Notes: generated from the letters alone by a model not told the origin. DNA of 64,000 nt from Pseudaquabacterium inlustre (GCF_038066595.1 NZ_JBBUTH010000001.1:496001-560000); one strand, 5' to 3'; shown: positions 40,146-49,344, counted from the first letter of the stretch. Program-made: numbers and translations.

Positions 40146-40454
40146 ATGAAGAAGTTTGCCCTGCTCGCCGCCGCAGCCGCCGCCCTGGTGGCAGCGCCCG
40201 CCTTCGCCAACCAGGAACTGGCTCAGAAGAAGAGCTGCCTGGCCTGCCACGCCACCGACAAGAAGCTGGTCGGCCCGGCCTACAAGGACGTGGCTGCCAA
40301 GTACGCCGGCCAGAAGGACGCCGTGGCCAAGCTGGCCGAGAAGATCCAGAAGGGCAGCACGGGCGTGTGGGGCCAGGTGCCGATGCCGGCCAACCCCCAG
40401 GTCAACGCCGAGGAAGCCAAGCAGCTGGCCACCTGGGTGATGTCGATCAAGTGA
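40146..40454 (+). CDS. Class I cytochrome c (c551/c552 type), periplasmic
   Basis: This 102-residue protein has a cleavable signal ending APAFA, leaving a mature protein of about 80 residues. The heme is bound at CLACH (Cys31, Cys34, His35) and the axial Met is probably Met80 in VPMPANP. KKLVGPAYKDVAAKYAG is typical of small cytochromes c551/c552 that carry electrons to terminal oxidases or nitrite reductase. The gene stands alone with its own promoter and a strong terminator. Confidence 0.95.
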   Translation: MKKFALLAAAAAALVAAPAFANQELAQKKSCLACHATDKKLVGPAYKDVAAKYAGQKDAVAKLAEKIQKGSTGVWGQVPMPANPQVNAEEAKQLATWVMSIK

Positions 40455-40515
40455 TCGCCACCCGCGGCGGCCACCGGGGCTGACACCCCGGCACCCAGGC
40501 CGCCGCCCCGCAGCC

Positions 40516-40548
40516 CACAGCCCCGCTCCGCGGGGCTGTGTCGTTTCC
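40516..40548 (+). terminator. Rho-independent terminator after cytochrome c
   Basis: CACAGCCCCGC and GCGGGGCTGTG form a perfect 11-bp stem with loop TCC, followed by TCGTTTCC. It lies 62 bp after the cytochrome stop. The T-run is weak, but the stem is very stable. Confidence 0.75.
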
Positions 40549-40627
40549 GGCCCATCCCTGCGGCCCATCCCCCCGGCAATGGGCCTGCCGGCCGGGCCCC
40601 TGCCGGACGCGGGTTATCGTCGGGGGC

Positions 40628-41122
40628 ATGCAACGCCCCGCTGCCCCCGCCCCCTGCGTGATCGACATCGAGGCCTCGGGCTTCGGCCGCGGCAGCTACC
40701 CGGTGGAGGTGGGCTATGCCCATGCCGACGGCCGCGCCTGGTGCACGCTGGTGCAGCCGGCCCCCGACTGGCAGCACTGGGACACCGGCGCCGAGCAGGT
40801 GCACGGCATCAGCCGCGCGATGCTGGCCAGCCACGGCCGACCGCCAGCCGAGGTGGCACAGCGGCTGAACGCCGATCTGGCCGGCCTGACCGTCTACACC
40901 GACGCCTGGGCCCATGACTACCCCTGGCTGGCCCGGCTGTTCGACTGCGCGGCGCTGTCGCCCAGCTTCCGGCTGGAGGCGGTGAGCACGCTGCTGGATG
41001 CGCAGCGCATGTCGCAGCTCGACAACCTGCGCCGCCAGGCCTTCACCACGCTGGGCATCACGCGCCACCGCGCCAGCAGCGACGCACGCGCGCTGCAATG
41101 GGCGCTGAGCCAGCTGTCCTGA
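40628..41122 (+). CDS. DEDD-type 3'-5' exonuclease (DnaQ/RNase T-like)
   Basis: This 164-residue protein has the exonuclease fold: VIDIEASGFG with Asp13 and Glu15, an ExoII-like DAWAHDYPWLARLF, and an ExoIII-like ITRHRASSDARALQWAL with His and Asp. The central HGISRAML is also typical. It lacks the C-terminal tail of the replicase epsilon subunit encoded 2.3 kb away, so it more likely trims RNA or DNA ends. The ATG at 40628 lacks a strong ribosome site. Confidence 0.8.
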   Translation: MQRPAAPAPCVIDIEASGFGRGSYPVEVGYAHADGRAWCTLVQPAPDWQHWDTGAEQVHGISRAMLASHGRPPAEVAQRLNADLAGLTVYTDAWAHDYPWLARLFDCAALSPSFRLEAVSTLLDAQRMSQLDNLRRQAFTTLGITRHRASSDARALQWALSQLS

Positions 41123-41141
41123 TCCGCCCGGCGCCATGAAG

Positions 41142-41163
41142 AAGGGGCGCCGTAGCGCCCCTT
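41142..41163 (-). terminator. Rho-independent terminator shared by acs and the exonuclease gene
   Basis: AAGGGGCGC and GCGCCCCTT form a 9-bp stem around CGTA on the plus strand. Read on the minus strand the loop is TACG, a stable tetraloop context, and TTCTTC follows. It lies 38 bp beyond the acetyl-CoA synthetase stop and 20 bp beyond the convergent exonuclease stop, so it may serve both. Confidence 0.7.
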
Positions 41164-41200
41164 GCTGCAAACCGCCGCCACCGCGGCAGCCGTACCGGGA

Positions 41201-43183
41201 TCAGTGGTTGTCGCCCAGCTGTTCCAGGATGGCCGGGTTCTCCAGCGTGCTGGTGTCCTGCGTGATGGCCTCGTTCTTGGCCAGGCTGCGCAGCAGGCGG
41301 CGCATGATCTTGCCGCTGCGGGTCTTGGGCAGGTTGTCGCCGAAGCGGATGTCCTTGGGCTTGGCGATCGGGCCGATTTCCTTGCCCACCCAGTCGCGCA
41401 GCTGCTTGGCAATCGCCTTGGCCTCGTCGCCGGTGGGACGCGGACGCTTGAGCACCACGAAGGCGCAGATGGCCTCGCCGGTGGTGTCGTCGGGGCGGCC
41501 GACCACGGCGGCCTCGGCCACCAGCTCGGTGCAGCTGACCAGGGCGCTTTCGATCTCCATCGTGCCCATGCGGTGGCCGCTGACGTTCAGCACGTCGTCG
41601 ATGCGGCCGGTGATGGTGAAGTAGCCGGTCTTGGCGTCACGGATGGCGCCGTCGCCCGCGAGGTAGTACTTGCCCTTGAAGTCCTCGGGGTAGTAGCTCT
41701 TCTTGAAGCGCTCGGGGTCGCCCCAGATGGTGCGGATCATCGACGGCCACGGCTTCTTGACCACCAGGATGCCGCCCTGGCCCCAGGGCACGTCCTTGCC
41801 GGTTTCATCGACCACGGCGGCCTGGATGCCCGGGAAGGGCAGCGTGCACGAGCCCGGCACCAGCGGCGTGGCGCCCGGCAGCGGGGTGATCATGTGGCCG
41901 CCGGTCTCGGTCTGCCAGAAGGTGTCGACGATGGGGCAGCGGCCGCCGCCCACGTGCTGGTGGTACCACTCCCAGGCGGCCGGGTTGATCGGCTCGCCCA
42001 CCGAGCCCAGGATGCGCAGGCTGCTGAGGTTGTAGCTCTTGGGATGCACCGCGTCGTTGGCCTCGGCGGCCTTGATCAGGCTGCGGATGGCGGTGGGCGC
42101 GGTGTAGAAGATGCTGACCTTGTGGTCCTGGATCATCTTCCAGAAGCGGCCGGCATCCGGGTAGGTGGGCACGCCCTCGAACACGATCTCGGTGCCGCCG
42201 AGTGCCAGCGGGCCGTAGGTGATGTAGGTGTGGCCGGTGACCCAGCCGATGTCGGCCGTGCACCAGAACACGTCGTCGGCCTTCAAGTCGAAGGTGAGCT
42301 TGGTGGTCAGCGCGGCATGCAGCAGGTAGCCGCCGGTGCTGTGCTGAACGCCCTTGGGCTTGCCGGTGGAGCCGCTGGTGTACAGCAGGAACAGCGGGTG
42401 CTCGGCGCTCACCCACTCGGGTTCGCAGCTGGTGGGCTGGCTGGCCACCACGTCGGCCATCCACAGGTCGCGGCCGGCGGTCATGGCGATGGCCGCGCCG
42501 CTGCGCTTGACCACCAGCACGTTCTTCACCGAGTCGCAGCCGCCCAGCGCCAGGGCTTCGTCGACGATGCTCTTGAGCGGCAACTGCTTGCCGCCGCGCA
42601 CCTGGTTGTCGGCGGTGATCACGGCCACGGCGCCGGTGTCCTCGATGCGGTCGCGCAGGCTCTGCGCCGAGAAGCCGCCGAACACCACCGAGTGCGTGGC
42701 GCCGATGCGCGCGCAGGCCTGCATGGCGGCCACGCCGTCGATCGACATGGCGATGTAGATCACCACGCGGTCGCCCTTCTTGATGCCCAGGCTCTTCAGG
42801 CCGTTGGCGATCTGGCAGGTCTTGGCCAGCAGTTCCTTGTAGGTGACCTTGGTGACCTCGCCACCGTCGGCCTCGAAGATGATGGCCGTCTTGTCGCCCA
42901 GGCCACGCTCGATGTTGCGATCGAGGCAGTTGTAGCTGGCGTTCAGCGTGCCGTCCTCGAACCACTTGAAGAACGGCGCCTCGCTCTCGTTGAGCACCTT
43001 GGTGAACGGCGTCTTCCAGCTCAGCAGCTCACGGGCGTGGCCGGCCCAGAAGCCTTCGTAGTCGGCCTCGGCGGCCTGGCACATGGCCTCGTAAGCGGCC
43101 ATCCCGGAGACATGGGCGCTGCCGGCCAGGGCGGCGGGCGGCTGGTAGATCTTCAGTTCGGTGGAACCTTCGGTGGCACTCAT
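41201..43183 (-). CDS. acs: Acetyl-CoA synthetase (AMP-forming)
   Basis: This 660-residue enzyme makes acetyl-CoA from acetate, ATP and CoA in the cytoplasm. It has the Acs N-terminal ACAS domain, the P-loop YTSGSTGKPKGVQHSTGGYL, the acetate pocket Trp in VDTFWQTETGGHMI, DGAIRDAKTGYFTITGRIDDV and the catalytic PKTRSGKIMRRLLR with Lys625. In enterobacteria the equivalent lysine is acetylated by Pat/PatZ to switch the enzyme off. A Pat-type gene lies 0.9 kb away on the same strand. The start at 43183 has AGGAGA at ideal spacing. Confidence 0.97.
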   Translation of the reverse strand: MSATEGSTELKIYQPPAALAGSAHVSGMAAYEAMCQAAEADYEGFWAGHARELLSWKTPFTKVLNESEAPFFKWFEDGTLNASYNCLDRNIERGLGDKTAIIFEADGGEVTKVTYKELLAKTCQIANGLKSLGIKKGDRVVIYIAMSIDGVAAMQACARIGATHSVVFGGFSAQSLRDRIEDTGAVAVITADNQVRGGKQLPLKSIVDEALALGGCDSVKNVLVVKRSGAAIAMTAGRDLWMADVVASQPTSCEPEWVSAEHPLFLLYTSGSTGKPKGVQHSTGGYLLHAALTTKLTFDLKADDVFWCTADIGWVTGHTYITYGPLALGGTEIVFEGVPTYPDAGRFWKMIQDHKVSIFYTAPTAIRSLIKAAEANDAVHPKSYNLSSLRILGSVGEPINPAAWEWYHQHVGGGRCPIVDTFWQTETGGHMITPLPGATPLVPGSCTLPFPGIQAAVVDETGKDVPWGQGGILVVKKPWPSMIRTIWGDPERFKKSYYPEDFKGKYYLAGDGAIRDAKTGYFTITGRIDDVLNVSGHRMGTMEIESALVSCTELVAEAAVVGRPDDTTGEAICAFVVLKRPRPTGDEAKAIAKQLRDWVGKEIGPIAKPKDIRFGDNLPKTRSGKIMRRLLRSLAKNEAITQDTSTLENPAILEQLGDNH

Positions 43184-43383
43184 GCACGTCTCCTGGATGG
43201 ATGTCGAACGGACTCTTCAACGTTGGCCCTCGGTGGGGCATCGCGTGATGCTCGCACGTTAGGCAGGGGCTCTTACGAACCCCTTACTCTGGCCCTGACA
43301 GGGCAAACTTCGGGCCAGCCCCGCCCGCTGGCGCCACGACGCCACAAGGGATTCACCCGCGCCAGCGTGACACAGGCGCTGCC

Positions 43384-43389
43384 TAGAAT
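43384..43389 (+). promoter_or_regulatory. Candidate -10 element of the UPF0114 gene
   Basis: TAGAAT, five of six matches to the -10 consensus, lies 33 bp upstream of the ATG at 43423. It shares the CTAGAATCC context seen before cytochrome c. No clear -35 is present. Confidence 0.35.
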
Positions 43390-43422
43390 CCACGGGTTTT
43401 TCCCATACCCCACCGCTTCACG

Positions 43423-44070
43423 ATGGCACAGACCCCACAACGCGCTGCCGGCGCCGCCCCCCGACTGTCGACGCTGGCGTCGCTGATCTTTGCCAGCCGC
43501 TGGCTGCAGCTGCCGCTGTACCTGGGCCTGATCCTGGCGCAGGCGGTCTACGTCTACCACTTCTGGGTGGAGCTGGTGCACCTGATCGAGGCCGCCTTCG
43601 GCAACCAGGGCGCGCTGGCCAGCCTGGTCAACAGCCTGGGCTACAAGGGCGCGCCGATCATGTCGCCCGACGGCAAGACGGTGATGGGCTACGAGCCGAT
43701 CAAGAACCTCAGCGAGACCATCATCATGCTGGTGGTGCTGGGCCTGATCGACGTGGTGATGATCAGCAACCTGCTGATCATGGTGATCGTGGGCGGCTAC
43801 GAGACCTTCGTCTCGCGCCTGGGCCTCGAAGGCCATCCCGACCAGCCCGAGTGGCTGAGCCACGTGAACGCCTCGGTGCTGAAGGTCAAGCTGGCCACGG
43901 CCATCATCGGCATCAGCTCGATCCACCTGCTCAAGACCTTCATCAACGCCGCCAACTACGAGGAGAAGGTGCTGATCTGGCAGACGCTGATCCACATCGC
44001 GTTCCTGTTCTCCGCACTGGCCATCGCCGCCGCCGACCGGCTGATGCCGCACGGCAAAGAGGATCACTGA
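43423..44070 (+). CDS. UPF0114 (YqhA/TIGR00645) family membrane protein
   Basis: This 215-residue inner-membrane protein has about four helices. The conserved parts are FASRWLQLPLYLGLILAQ near the start, LSETIIMLVVLGLIDVVMIS, and NLLIMVIVGGYETFVSRL. A C-terminal segment has ISSIHLLKTFI. These match the UPF0114/YqhA family, whose function is unknown. It lies between acs and the Pat-type gene and overlaps the latter's 3' end by 7 bp, tail to tail. Confidence 0.9.
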   Translation: MAQTPQRAAGAAPRLSTLASLIFASRWLQLPLYLGLILAQAVYVYHFWVELVHLIEAAFGNQGALASLVNSLGYKGAPIMSPDGKTVMGYEPIKNLSETIIMLVVLGLIDVVMISNLLIMVIVGGYETFVSRLGLEGHPDQPEWLSHVNASVLKVKLATAIIGISSIHLLKTFINAANYEEKVLIWQTLIHIAFLFSALAIAAADRLMPHGKEDH

Positions 44071-46775
44071 AGCGCCAACCAGATCTCGCGCGTCTCGCCG
44101 GCTGCCGAGGCCGGCTCGAGTGTGAAACCCAGCGCGCGCGCCAGGTCCAGCATGCGCTGGTTCTCGCGCAGCACGGTGGCCACCAGGCGGCGGGTGCCGC
44201 GCTCCTTCAGCGTGCGCATCAGCTTGTGCATCAGCAGCTCGCCCAGGCCGGCGCCCTTGAGCTGCGAGCGCACGATGATGCCGAACTCGGCGTCGTGGTT
44301 GTCGGGGTCGATCACCGCGCGGGCCACACCCAGCGTGTGCTCCTCGCCATCGGCGCCGATCTCGGTGGCCACGAAGGCGATCTCGCGCGCATGGTCCACC
44401 TGGGTCAGGCGCGCCAGTTCGCTGTGCTCGATGCTGCGGCGGCTGTAGAACACGCGCATGCGCACGTCCTCGGGGTCCAGCTCGGCCAGGAAGGCCAGGT
44501 GCTGGGCCTCGTCCTCGGGGCGGATGGGCCGCAACGTCAGCGCACGGCCCTGCCACTGCACACGCTCCACCCACTGCTGCGGGTAAGGCAGGATCGCGAA
44601 GTGCGCGGCACCGGCCGGACCGGCCGCGTCCAGCCGCACGCGCGCGTCCAGCGCCACCACGCCGCGCGCATCGGCCAGCAGCGGGTTGATATCCAGCTCG
44701 GCCAGCTCGGGGATGTCGGCCAGCAACTGCGACACCGCGATCAGCGCGCCGTTCAGCGCCGCCTCGTCCACCGCCGGCGTGTCGCGCCAGGCGCCCAGCA
44801 GCCGCGCCACGCGGGTGCGCGCCACCAGCGCGCGGGCCAGCGGCACGTTCAGCGGCGGCAGGCCGATGGCACGGTCGGCCACCAGTTCCACCGCGGTGCC
44901 GCCCTGGCCGAACAGGATCACCGGGCCGAACACCGGGTCGATGCTGGCGCCCACGATCAACTCGCGCGCCTGCGGCCAGCGCACCAGTTGCTGCACCGTG
45001 AAGCCGTTGATCTGCGCCTCGGGCCGGCGCTCGGCCACGCGGCGCAGCATGGCCTCGGCCGCGGCTCGCAGCGCGTCGGCGTCGCCGATGTCCAGCACCA
45101 CGCCGCCCACGTCGCTCTTGTGGCTGATCTGCGGTGACAGGATCTTCAGCGCCACCGGATAACCCGGCCCGCCCTGGGCCGGATCGGCCGCGGCCACCGC
45201 CGCCTCGGGCGTGGGCGCGCAGGTGCGCGTGAGCACCACCGGGATGCGGTAGGCCGCCAGCAGGGCCTTGGCCTCGGGCTCGTCGAGCCGGGTGCGGCCG
45301 GCGGCCAGCGCCGCGCGCACGATGGCGCGGGCGGCCGCCAGGTCGGCGCCCTCGCCCGGCCCGGTGCCCGGCGGTGCGGCCGGCGGGGTCTCGATCAGCT
45401 GGGCCTGGTTGCGGCGGTAGGCCACGCCCATCGCGAAGGCGCGCACCGCCTCCTCGGGCGTGGCGTAGCAGGCGATGCCGGCCTCGGCGAAAACCTGCTG
45501 CGCCTCGGCCACCGCCGGCCCGCCCAGCCAGCAGGCCAGCACGCGCGCCGGCTGGCCCGGGGCCGAGGCCATGCGCGGCGCCAGCGCGCGGGCGATCTCG
45601 GCACTGGGCACGATGGCCGTGGGTGCGTGCACGAACAGCAGCGCACGGGCCGCGGCGTCACCGTCCAGCGCGTCCAGCGTGTCGAGATAACGCTGCACCG
45701 GCGCGTCGCCGATGATGTCCAGCGGGTTGCCGTGCGACCAGTTGGCGGGCAGCACCGCATCCAGCCGCGCGCGGGCCGGTGCCGACAGCTCGGCCAGCGC
45801 GATGCCCTCGTGCTCTGCCGCGTCGGCGGCCATCACGCCAGCGCCGCCGCCGTTGGTGAAGACCAGCAGTTCGTCGGCCGTGTTGCCGCGCCAGCGCGCC
45901 AGCGTCTCGGCGGCCAGGAACAGCTCGTCCAGCGTGTCCACGCGCAGCATGCCGGCGCGGCGGATCGCGGCGTCCACCACCTGGTCGGCACCGGCCAGCG
46001 CGCCGGTGTGCGAGGCGGCGGCCTTCTGCCCCTGCGCCGAACGCCCGGCCTTGACCACGATGACCGGCTTGTTGCGCGCCGCGGCGCGTGCCGCCGACAT
46101 GAACTTGCGCGCCGAGCTGACCGACTCGATGTAGAGCAGGATGGCCCGCGTGTGCGGGTCGCTGGCCAGCCAGTCGAGCATGTCGCCGAAGTCCACATCC
46201 GCATGCTCGCCCAGCGACACCACCTGCGAGAAGCCGATGCCGCGGCCGCGCGCCCAGTCGAGCATGGCCGTGACCAGCGCGCCCGACTGCGACACGAAGG
46301 CCAGCCCGCCCGGCAGCGCGCAGGTGTGCGCGAAGCTGGCATCCAGGCCCAGGCGCGGCACCTGCAGACCCAGGCAGTTGGGGCCCAGGATGCGCAGCAG
46401 CTTCGGCCGCGCGGCGTCCAGCATGGCCTGGCGCTGCGCGGCGTCGAGCCCGGCCGACAGCACCACCGCCGCGCGCGTGCCGCGCTCGGCCAGCTCGGCG
46501 ATCAGGCCCGGCACCGTGGCCGGCGGCGTGCACACCACGGCCAGCTCGGGCGCGGTGGGCAGGTCGGCCACGCGGGCCACGACGGGCAGGCCGCTGGCGC
46601 CACGGCTGGCGTGCAGCGTCTGCGCACGGCGGTTCACCGCCACCAGTTCGCCGGCATAGCCCGCGGCGCGCAGGTTGCGCCACACCAGCGAGCCCACGCT
46701 GCCGGGCCGGTCGGAGGCGCCGATCACCGCCACCGAGGCGGGGTCGAACAGGGAATCGAGGTTGCGGATGCTCAT
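44064..46775 (-). CDS. Pat/PatZ-type protein lysine acetyltransferase (ADP-forming acyl-CoA synthetase-like plus GNAT)
   Basis: This 903-residue protein has the two-part build of Salmonella Pat and E. coli PatZ (886 residues). The N-terminal CoA-binding domain has LFDPASVAVIGASDRPGSVG. The ligase-CoA domain has SHTGALAG with the family histidine. The ATP-grasp domain has VALKILSPQISHKSDVGGVV and GGTAVELVADRA. The C-terminal GNAT domain (from about residue 745) has LRPIRPEDEAQHLAFL and the acetyl-CoA loop QLKGAGLGELLMHKLM. It most likely acetylates and inactivates acetyl-CoA synthetase, encoded 0.9 kb away. The start at 46775 (MSIRNLDSLF) matches where the family begins. Confidence 0.9.
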   Translation of the reverse strand: MSIRNLDSLFDPASVAVIGASDRPGSVGSLVWRNLRAAGYAGELVAVNRRAQTLHASRGASGLPVVARVADLPTAPELAVVCTPPATVPGLIAELAERGTRAAVVLSAGLDAAQRQAMLDAARPKLLRILGPNCLGLQVPRLGLDASFAHTCALPGGLAFVSQSGALVTAMLDWARGRGIGFSQVVSLGEHADVDFGDMLDWLASDPHTRAILLYIESVSSARKFMSAARAAARNKPVIVVKAGRSAQGQKAAASHTGALAGADQVVDAAIRRAGMLRVDTLDELFLAAETLARWRGNTADELLVFTNGGGAGVMAADAAEHEGIALAELSAPARARLDAVLPANWSHGNPLDIIGDAPVQRYLDTLDALDGDAAARALLFVHAPTAIVPSAEIARALAPRMASAPGQPARVLACWLGGPAVAEAQQVFAEAGIACYATPEEAVRAFAMGVAYRRNQAQLIETPPAAPPGTGPGEGADLAAARAIVRAALAAGRTRLDEPEAKALLAAYRIPVVLTRTCAPTPEAAVAAADPAQGGPGYPVALKILSPQISHKSDVGGVVLDIGDADALRAAAEAMLRRVAERRPEAQINGFTVQQLVRWPQARELIVGASIDPVFGPVILFGQGGTAVELVADRAIGLPPLNVPLARALVARTRVARLLGAWRDTPAVDEAALNGALIAVSQLLADIPELAELDINPLLADARGVVALDARVRLDAAGPAGAAHFAILPYPQQWVERVQWQGRALTLRPIRPEDEAQHLAFLAELDPEDVRMRVFYSRRSIEHSELARLTQVDHAREIAFVATEIGADGEEHTLGVARAVIDPDNHDAEFGIIVRSQLKGAGLGELLMHKLMRTLKERGTRRLVATVLRENQRMLDLARALGFTLEPASAAGETREIWLALQ

Positions 46776-46863
46776 GGGCAAGGGGGCGGCAGACGCCGGG
46801 TACGACGGGCCGGCCGGGCGCCGGCAGGCAGCCCCGATGCTGCCCGCCCGGAGGCCCCGGCGC

Positions 46864-46877
46864 CTGACCAAGATCAA
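46864..46877. promoter_or_regulatory. Weak FNR/Anr-like box in the divergent gap
   Basis: CTGAC-CAAG-ATCAA matches TTGAT-N4-ATCAA at eight of ten positions. It lies between the Pat-type gene (ATG 89 bp away) and the PaaK-like gene (ATG 107 bp away). No -10 hexamer at class II spacing is evident for either direction, so it is weaker than the box at 62.7 kb. Confidence 0.35.
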
Positions 46878-46983
46878 TGCTGCAACGCAACACGTCTGGG
46901 CAGCCATCCCCAGGACTTGAGCGTGCGCAAGCCGCCCGCGCCTGGCACGGCCTGCCGACGGCCACGGCACCCTGGCCGGGGCC

Positions 46984-48429
46984 ATGATGCGGCCAGGGGC
47001 GCCGCGCCCCGCTGGGAGATTGCCCTTGCCGCCGATCTTCGACCCGCTGCGCGCCGGCGCCGTGGCGCTGGATGTGCTGGCAGCCGCCGGCGACACGCCG
47101 GCCCGCCTGGCCGCTCGCCAGGCCAGCCGCCTGGCGGCCCTGCTGGCCCATGCCCGGCAGGCCAGCCCGCTGATGCGCGAGCAACTGGCCGGCATCGACC
47201 CGACGCGCACACCGCTGACCGCGCTGCCGGTGAACCGGCGCGATGCGCTGATGGCGCAGTTCGACCGCTGGGTCACCGATCCCGCCCTGCGCCTGGCCGA
47301 TCTGCGCGCCTTCATCGCCGACCCCACGCGCATCGCCGAGCCCTGGCTGGGCCGCTACCAGGTGTGGGAGAGCTCGGGCAGCAGCGGCCAGCCCGGCGTG
47401 TTCGTGCAGGACGCGGCCACGCTGGCCGTGTACGACGCGCTGGAGGCGCTGCGCCGCTGCGAGCCGCAGGCCTGGCGGCGCTGGCTCGACCCGGCCCAGG
47501 CCGGTGAGCGCCTGGTGTTCCTGGGTGCCACCGGCGGGCATTTCGCCAGCCTGGTGAGCCTGCTGCGGCTGCAGAGCCTGCTGCGGCTGCAGAGCCTGCA
47601 GCCCTGGCGTGGCGGCGCCCTGGCCTGCGTGTCGATCCTGCAGCCCACGGCGGCGCTGGTGGCCGAGCTGAACACGCTGCGGCCCAGCCAGCTGGCCACC
47701 TACCCCACCGCGGCCGCGCTGCTGGCCGACGAGGCCGCCGCCGGGCGGCTGCGCATCCGCCCGCGCTGCGTGTGGACCGGCGGCGAGACGCTCAGCGCGG
47801 CGCAGCGTGCGCACATCACCCAGCAGCTGGGCTGCCCGGTGCGCGACAGCTACGGCGCCTCGGAGTTCCTGCCCATCGCCTGGGAGTGCGCCCACGGCGC
47901 ACTGCATGTGAATGCCGACTGGGTGATCCTGGAGGCGGTGGACGAGGCGCACCGCCCGGTGCCGCCCGGCACGCCATCGGCCACCACGCTGCTGACCCAC
48001 CTGGCCAACCGCGTGCAGCCGCTGATCCGCTACGAACTGGGCGACCGCATCACGCTCGCGCCGGGGCGCTGCGCCTGCGGCTCACCGCTGCCGGTGGTGC
48101 AGGTGCAGGGCCGCCACGACGACCGCCTGCGCATGGCCGGCGCGGACGGCCGGCCGGTGAGCCTGCTGCCGCTGGCCCTGAGCACGGTGCTGGAGGAGGA
48201 GGCCGGGCTGTACGACTTCTCGCTGGCCCAGCGCGACCGCCACACGCTGGTGCTGCAGCTGCCGCTGCCGGCCAGCGAGGCGGCGGCCCCGCTGGCCCGC
48301 GGCTGCCAGGTGCTCACCGCCTTCGCGCTGCGCCAGGGCGTGGACCGCCCGCGCGTGCTGGGCGAGGCCGGCGTGCCCGCGGCCCATGGGCGCAGCGGCA
48401 AGGCGCGGCGCATCACGGCCCTGGCCTGA
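46984..48429 (+). CDS. PaaK-like adenylate-forming enzyme (phenylacetate-CoA ligase/F390 synthetase type)
   Basis: This 481-residue protein resembles phenylacetate-CoA ligase and coenzyme F390 synthetase-like ANL enzymes. It has the phosphate loop VWESSGSSGQPGVFV, WTGGETLSAAQRAHI, DSYGASEFLPIAWEC, IRYELGDRITLAPGRCACG, and GRHDDRL at the hinge. The C-terminal SGKARRITAL could supply the catalytic lysine. The Cys-rich CACGSPLP is typical of the family. No phenylacetate genes are nearby, so the acyl substrate is unknown. An 18-bp in-frame duplication encodes LLRLQS twice. Either ATG at 46984 or 46987 may start it. Confidence 0.75.
   Translation: MMRPGAPRPAGRLPLPPIFDPLRAGAVALDVLAAAGDTPARLAARQASRLAALLAHARQASPLMREQLAGIDPTRTPLTALPVNRRDALMAQFDRWVTDPALRLADLRAFIADPTRIAEPWLGRYQVWESSGSSGQPGVFVQDAATLAVYDALEALRRCEPQAWRRWLDPAQAGERLVFLGATGGHFASLVSLLRLQSLLRLQSLQPWRGGALACVSILQPTAALVAELNTLRPSQLATYPTAAALLADEAAAGRLRIRPRCVWTGGETLSAAQRAHITQQLGCPVRDSYGASEFLPIAWECAHGALHVNADWVILEAVDEAHRPVPPGTPSATTLLTHLANRVQPLIRYELGDRITLAPGRCACGSPLPVVQVQGRHDDRLRMAGADGRPVSLLPLALSTVLEEEAGLYDFSLAQRDRHTLVLQLPLPASEAAAPLARGCQVLTAFALRQGVDRPRVLGEAGVPAAHGRSGKARRITALA
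47560..47595 (+). repeat. 18-bp tandem duplication inside the PaaK-like gene
   Basis: CTGCTGCGGCTGCAGAGC occurs twice in direct succession, in frame, giving LLRLQSLLRLQS. The exact match at the DNA level suggests recent slippage or duplication. Confidence 0.9.
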
Positions 48430-48469
48430 CCCGGCGGTGCGCGGCACCGGCCCGCCGGCCGGCCGACGC

Positions 48470-49153
48470 TCAGGCCCAGAGGTCCAGCGGCGGATCGGCC
48501 GCCAGCGCGCGCATCAGGTCGCCGCGGCCGATGTAGCCCTGGATCTGGCCGCCGTCGTCCACCACCGGCAGGCCGGGCAGGCCGGTGGCGGCCAGCACCT
48601 GGGCCAGGCGGCGCACATCGGTCTCGGCATCCACCGCGGGCACCGGCGTGCGCATGCGCGCCGACACCGGCTGCGCCCAGAAGGCCGCCAGCCGCGACGG
48701 ATCGACGAAGGGCGGCGGCGCCAGGTCGGCCAGCCGGGCCAGGCCCACCAGGCGGCCGTCGGCGTCGCGCACCGGCGCCTGGGCCACACCGCGCGCGGAC
48801 AGCATCTGCCAGGCCTGGCGCAGTGGCGCATCGGCGGGCAGCAGCAGCACGTCGTGGCTCATCAACTCGGCCACGGTGGTGATGCGGTGGCGGGCCACGT
48901 CGCTGCCCGGCGCATAGGCGGCCATGGCCTCGCGGCGGGCCTGCACGGCGGCCTGGGCCTGTGCCGCTCCCTGGCCGGCACGCTCGCCCTGGCGCTCCAC
49001 CGCCCGGCCGGCGTCGTCCAGCGCGCCGACGAAGGTGATCTCGCGGTCGTCCACCGGGGCCACGCGCAGGCCCTGGCCCACGCCGGGCACACGCCGCAGC
49101 TGCTCCAGCGAGCCCGAAAACACCCGCCCTGTCGTGCCATAGATGCTGAACAT
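48470..49153 (-). CDS. CBS domain pair protein
   Basis: This 227-residue cytoplasmic protein has an N-terminal segment of about 90 residues beginning MFSIYGTTGRVFSGSLEQLR, then two CBS motifs: VAELMSHDVLLLPADAPLRQ and VSARMRTPVPAVDAETDVRR, each ending with a xxGxxxG-type loop (GRLVGLARL and GQIQGYIGR). CBS pairs usually sense adenosine nucleotides. No enzyme domain is attached. Its partner is unknown. Confidence 0.88.
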   Translation of the reverse strand: MFSIYGTTGRVFSGSLEQLRRVPGVGQGLRVAPVDDREITFVGALDDAGRAVERQGERAGQGAAQAQAAVQARREAMAAYAPGSDVARHRITTVAELMSHDVLLLPADAPLRQAWQMLSARGVAQAPVRDADGRLVGLARLADLAPPPFVDPSRLAAFWAQPVSARMRTPVPAVDAETDVRRLAQVLAATGLPGLPVVDDGGQIQGYIGRGDLMRALAADPPLDLWA

Positions 49154-49344
49154 CGCGCCACGCCCCCGCCCCTGTGGAGATGCGCAAGGATACGACGCAC
49201 GGCCGCCGGCCGGGCCGGGGCATGGCCCAGGGGGTCAGCTGCGCGTCGGGCGCGGTGGCTAAACTCCACGGGTTTGCCCGGGCCCGCGCGCAGTCTGCGG
49301 GGCCGGGGCCATCGCCCTCCCCCCTCCTTCCGGCGCGCACCCCC

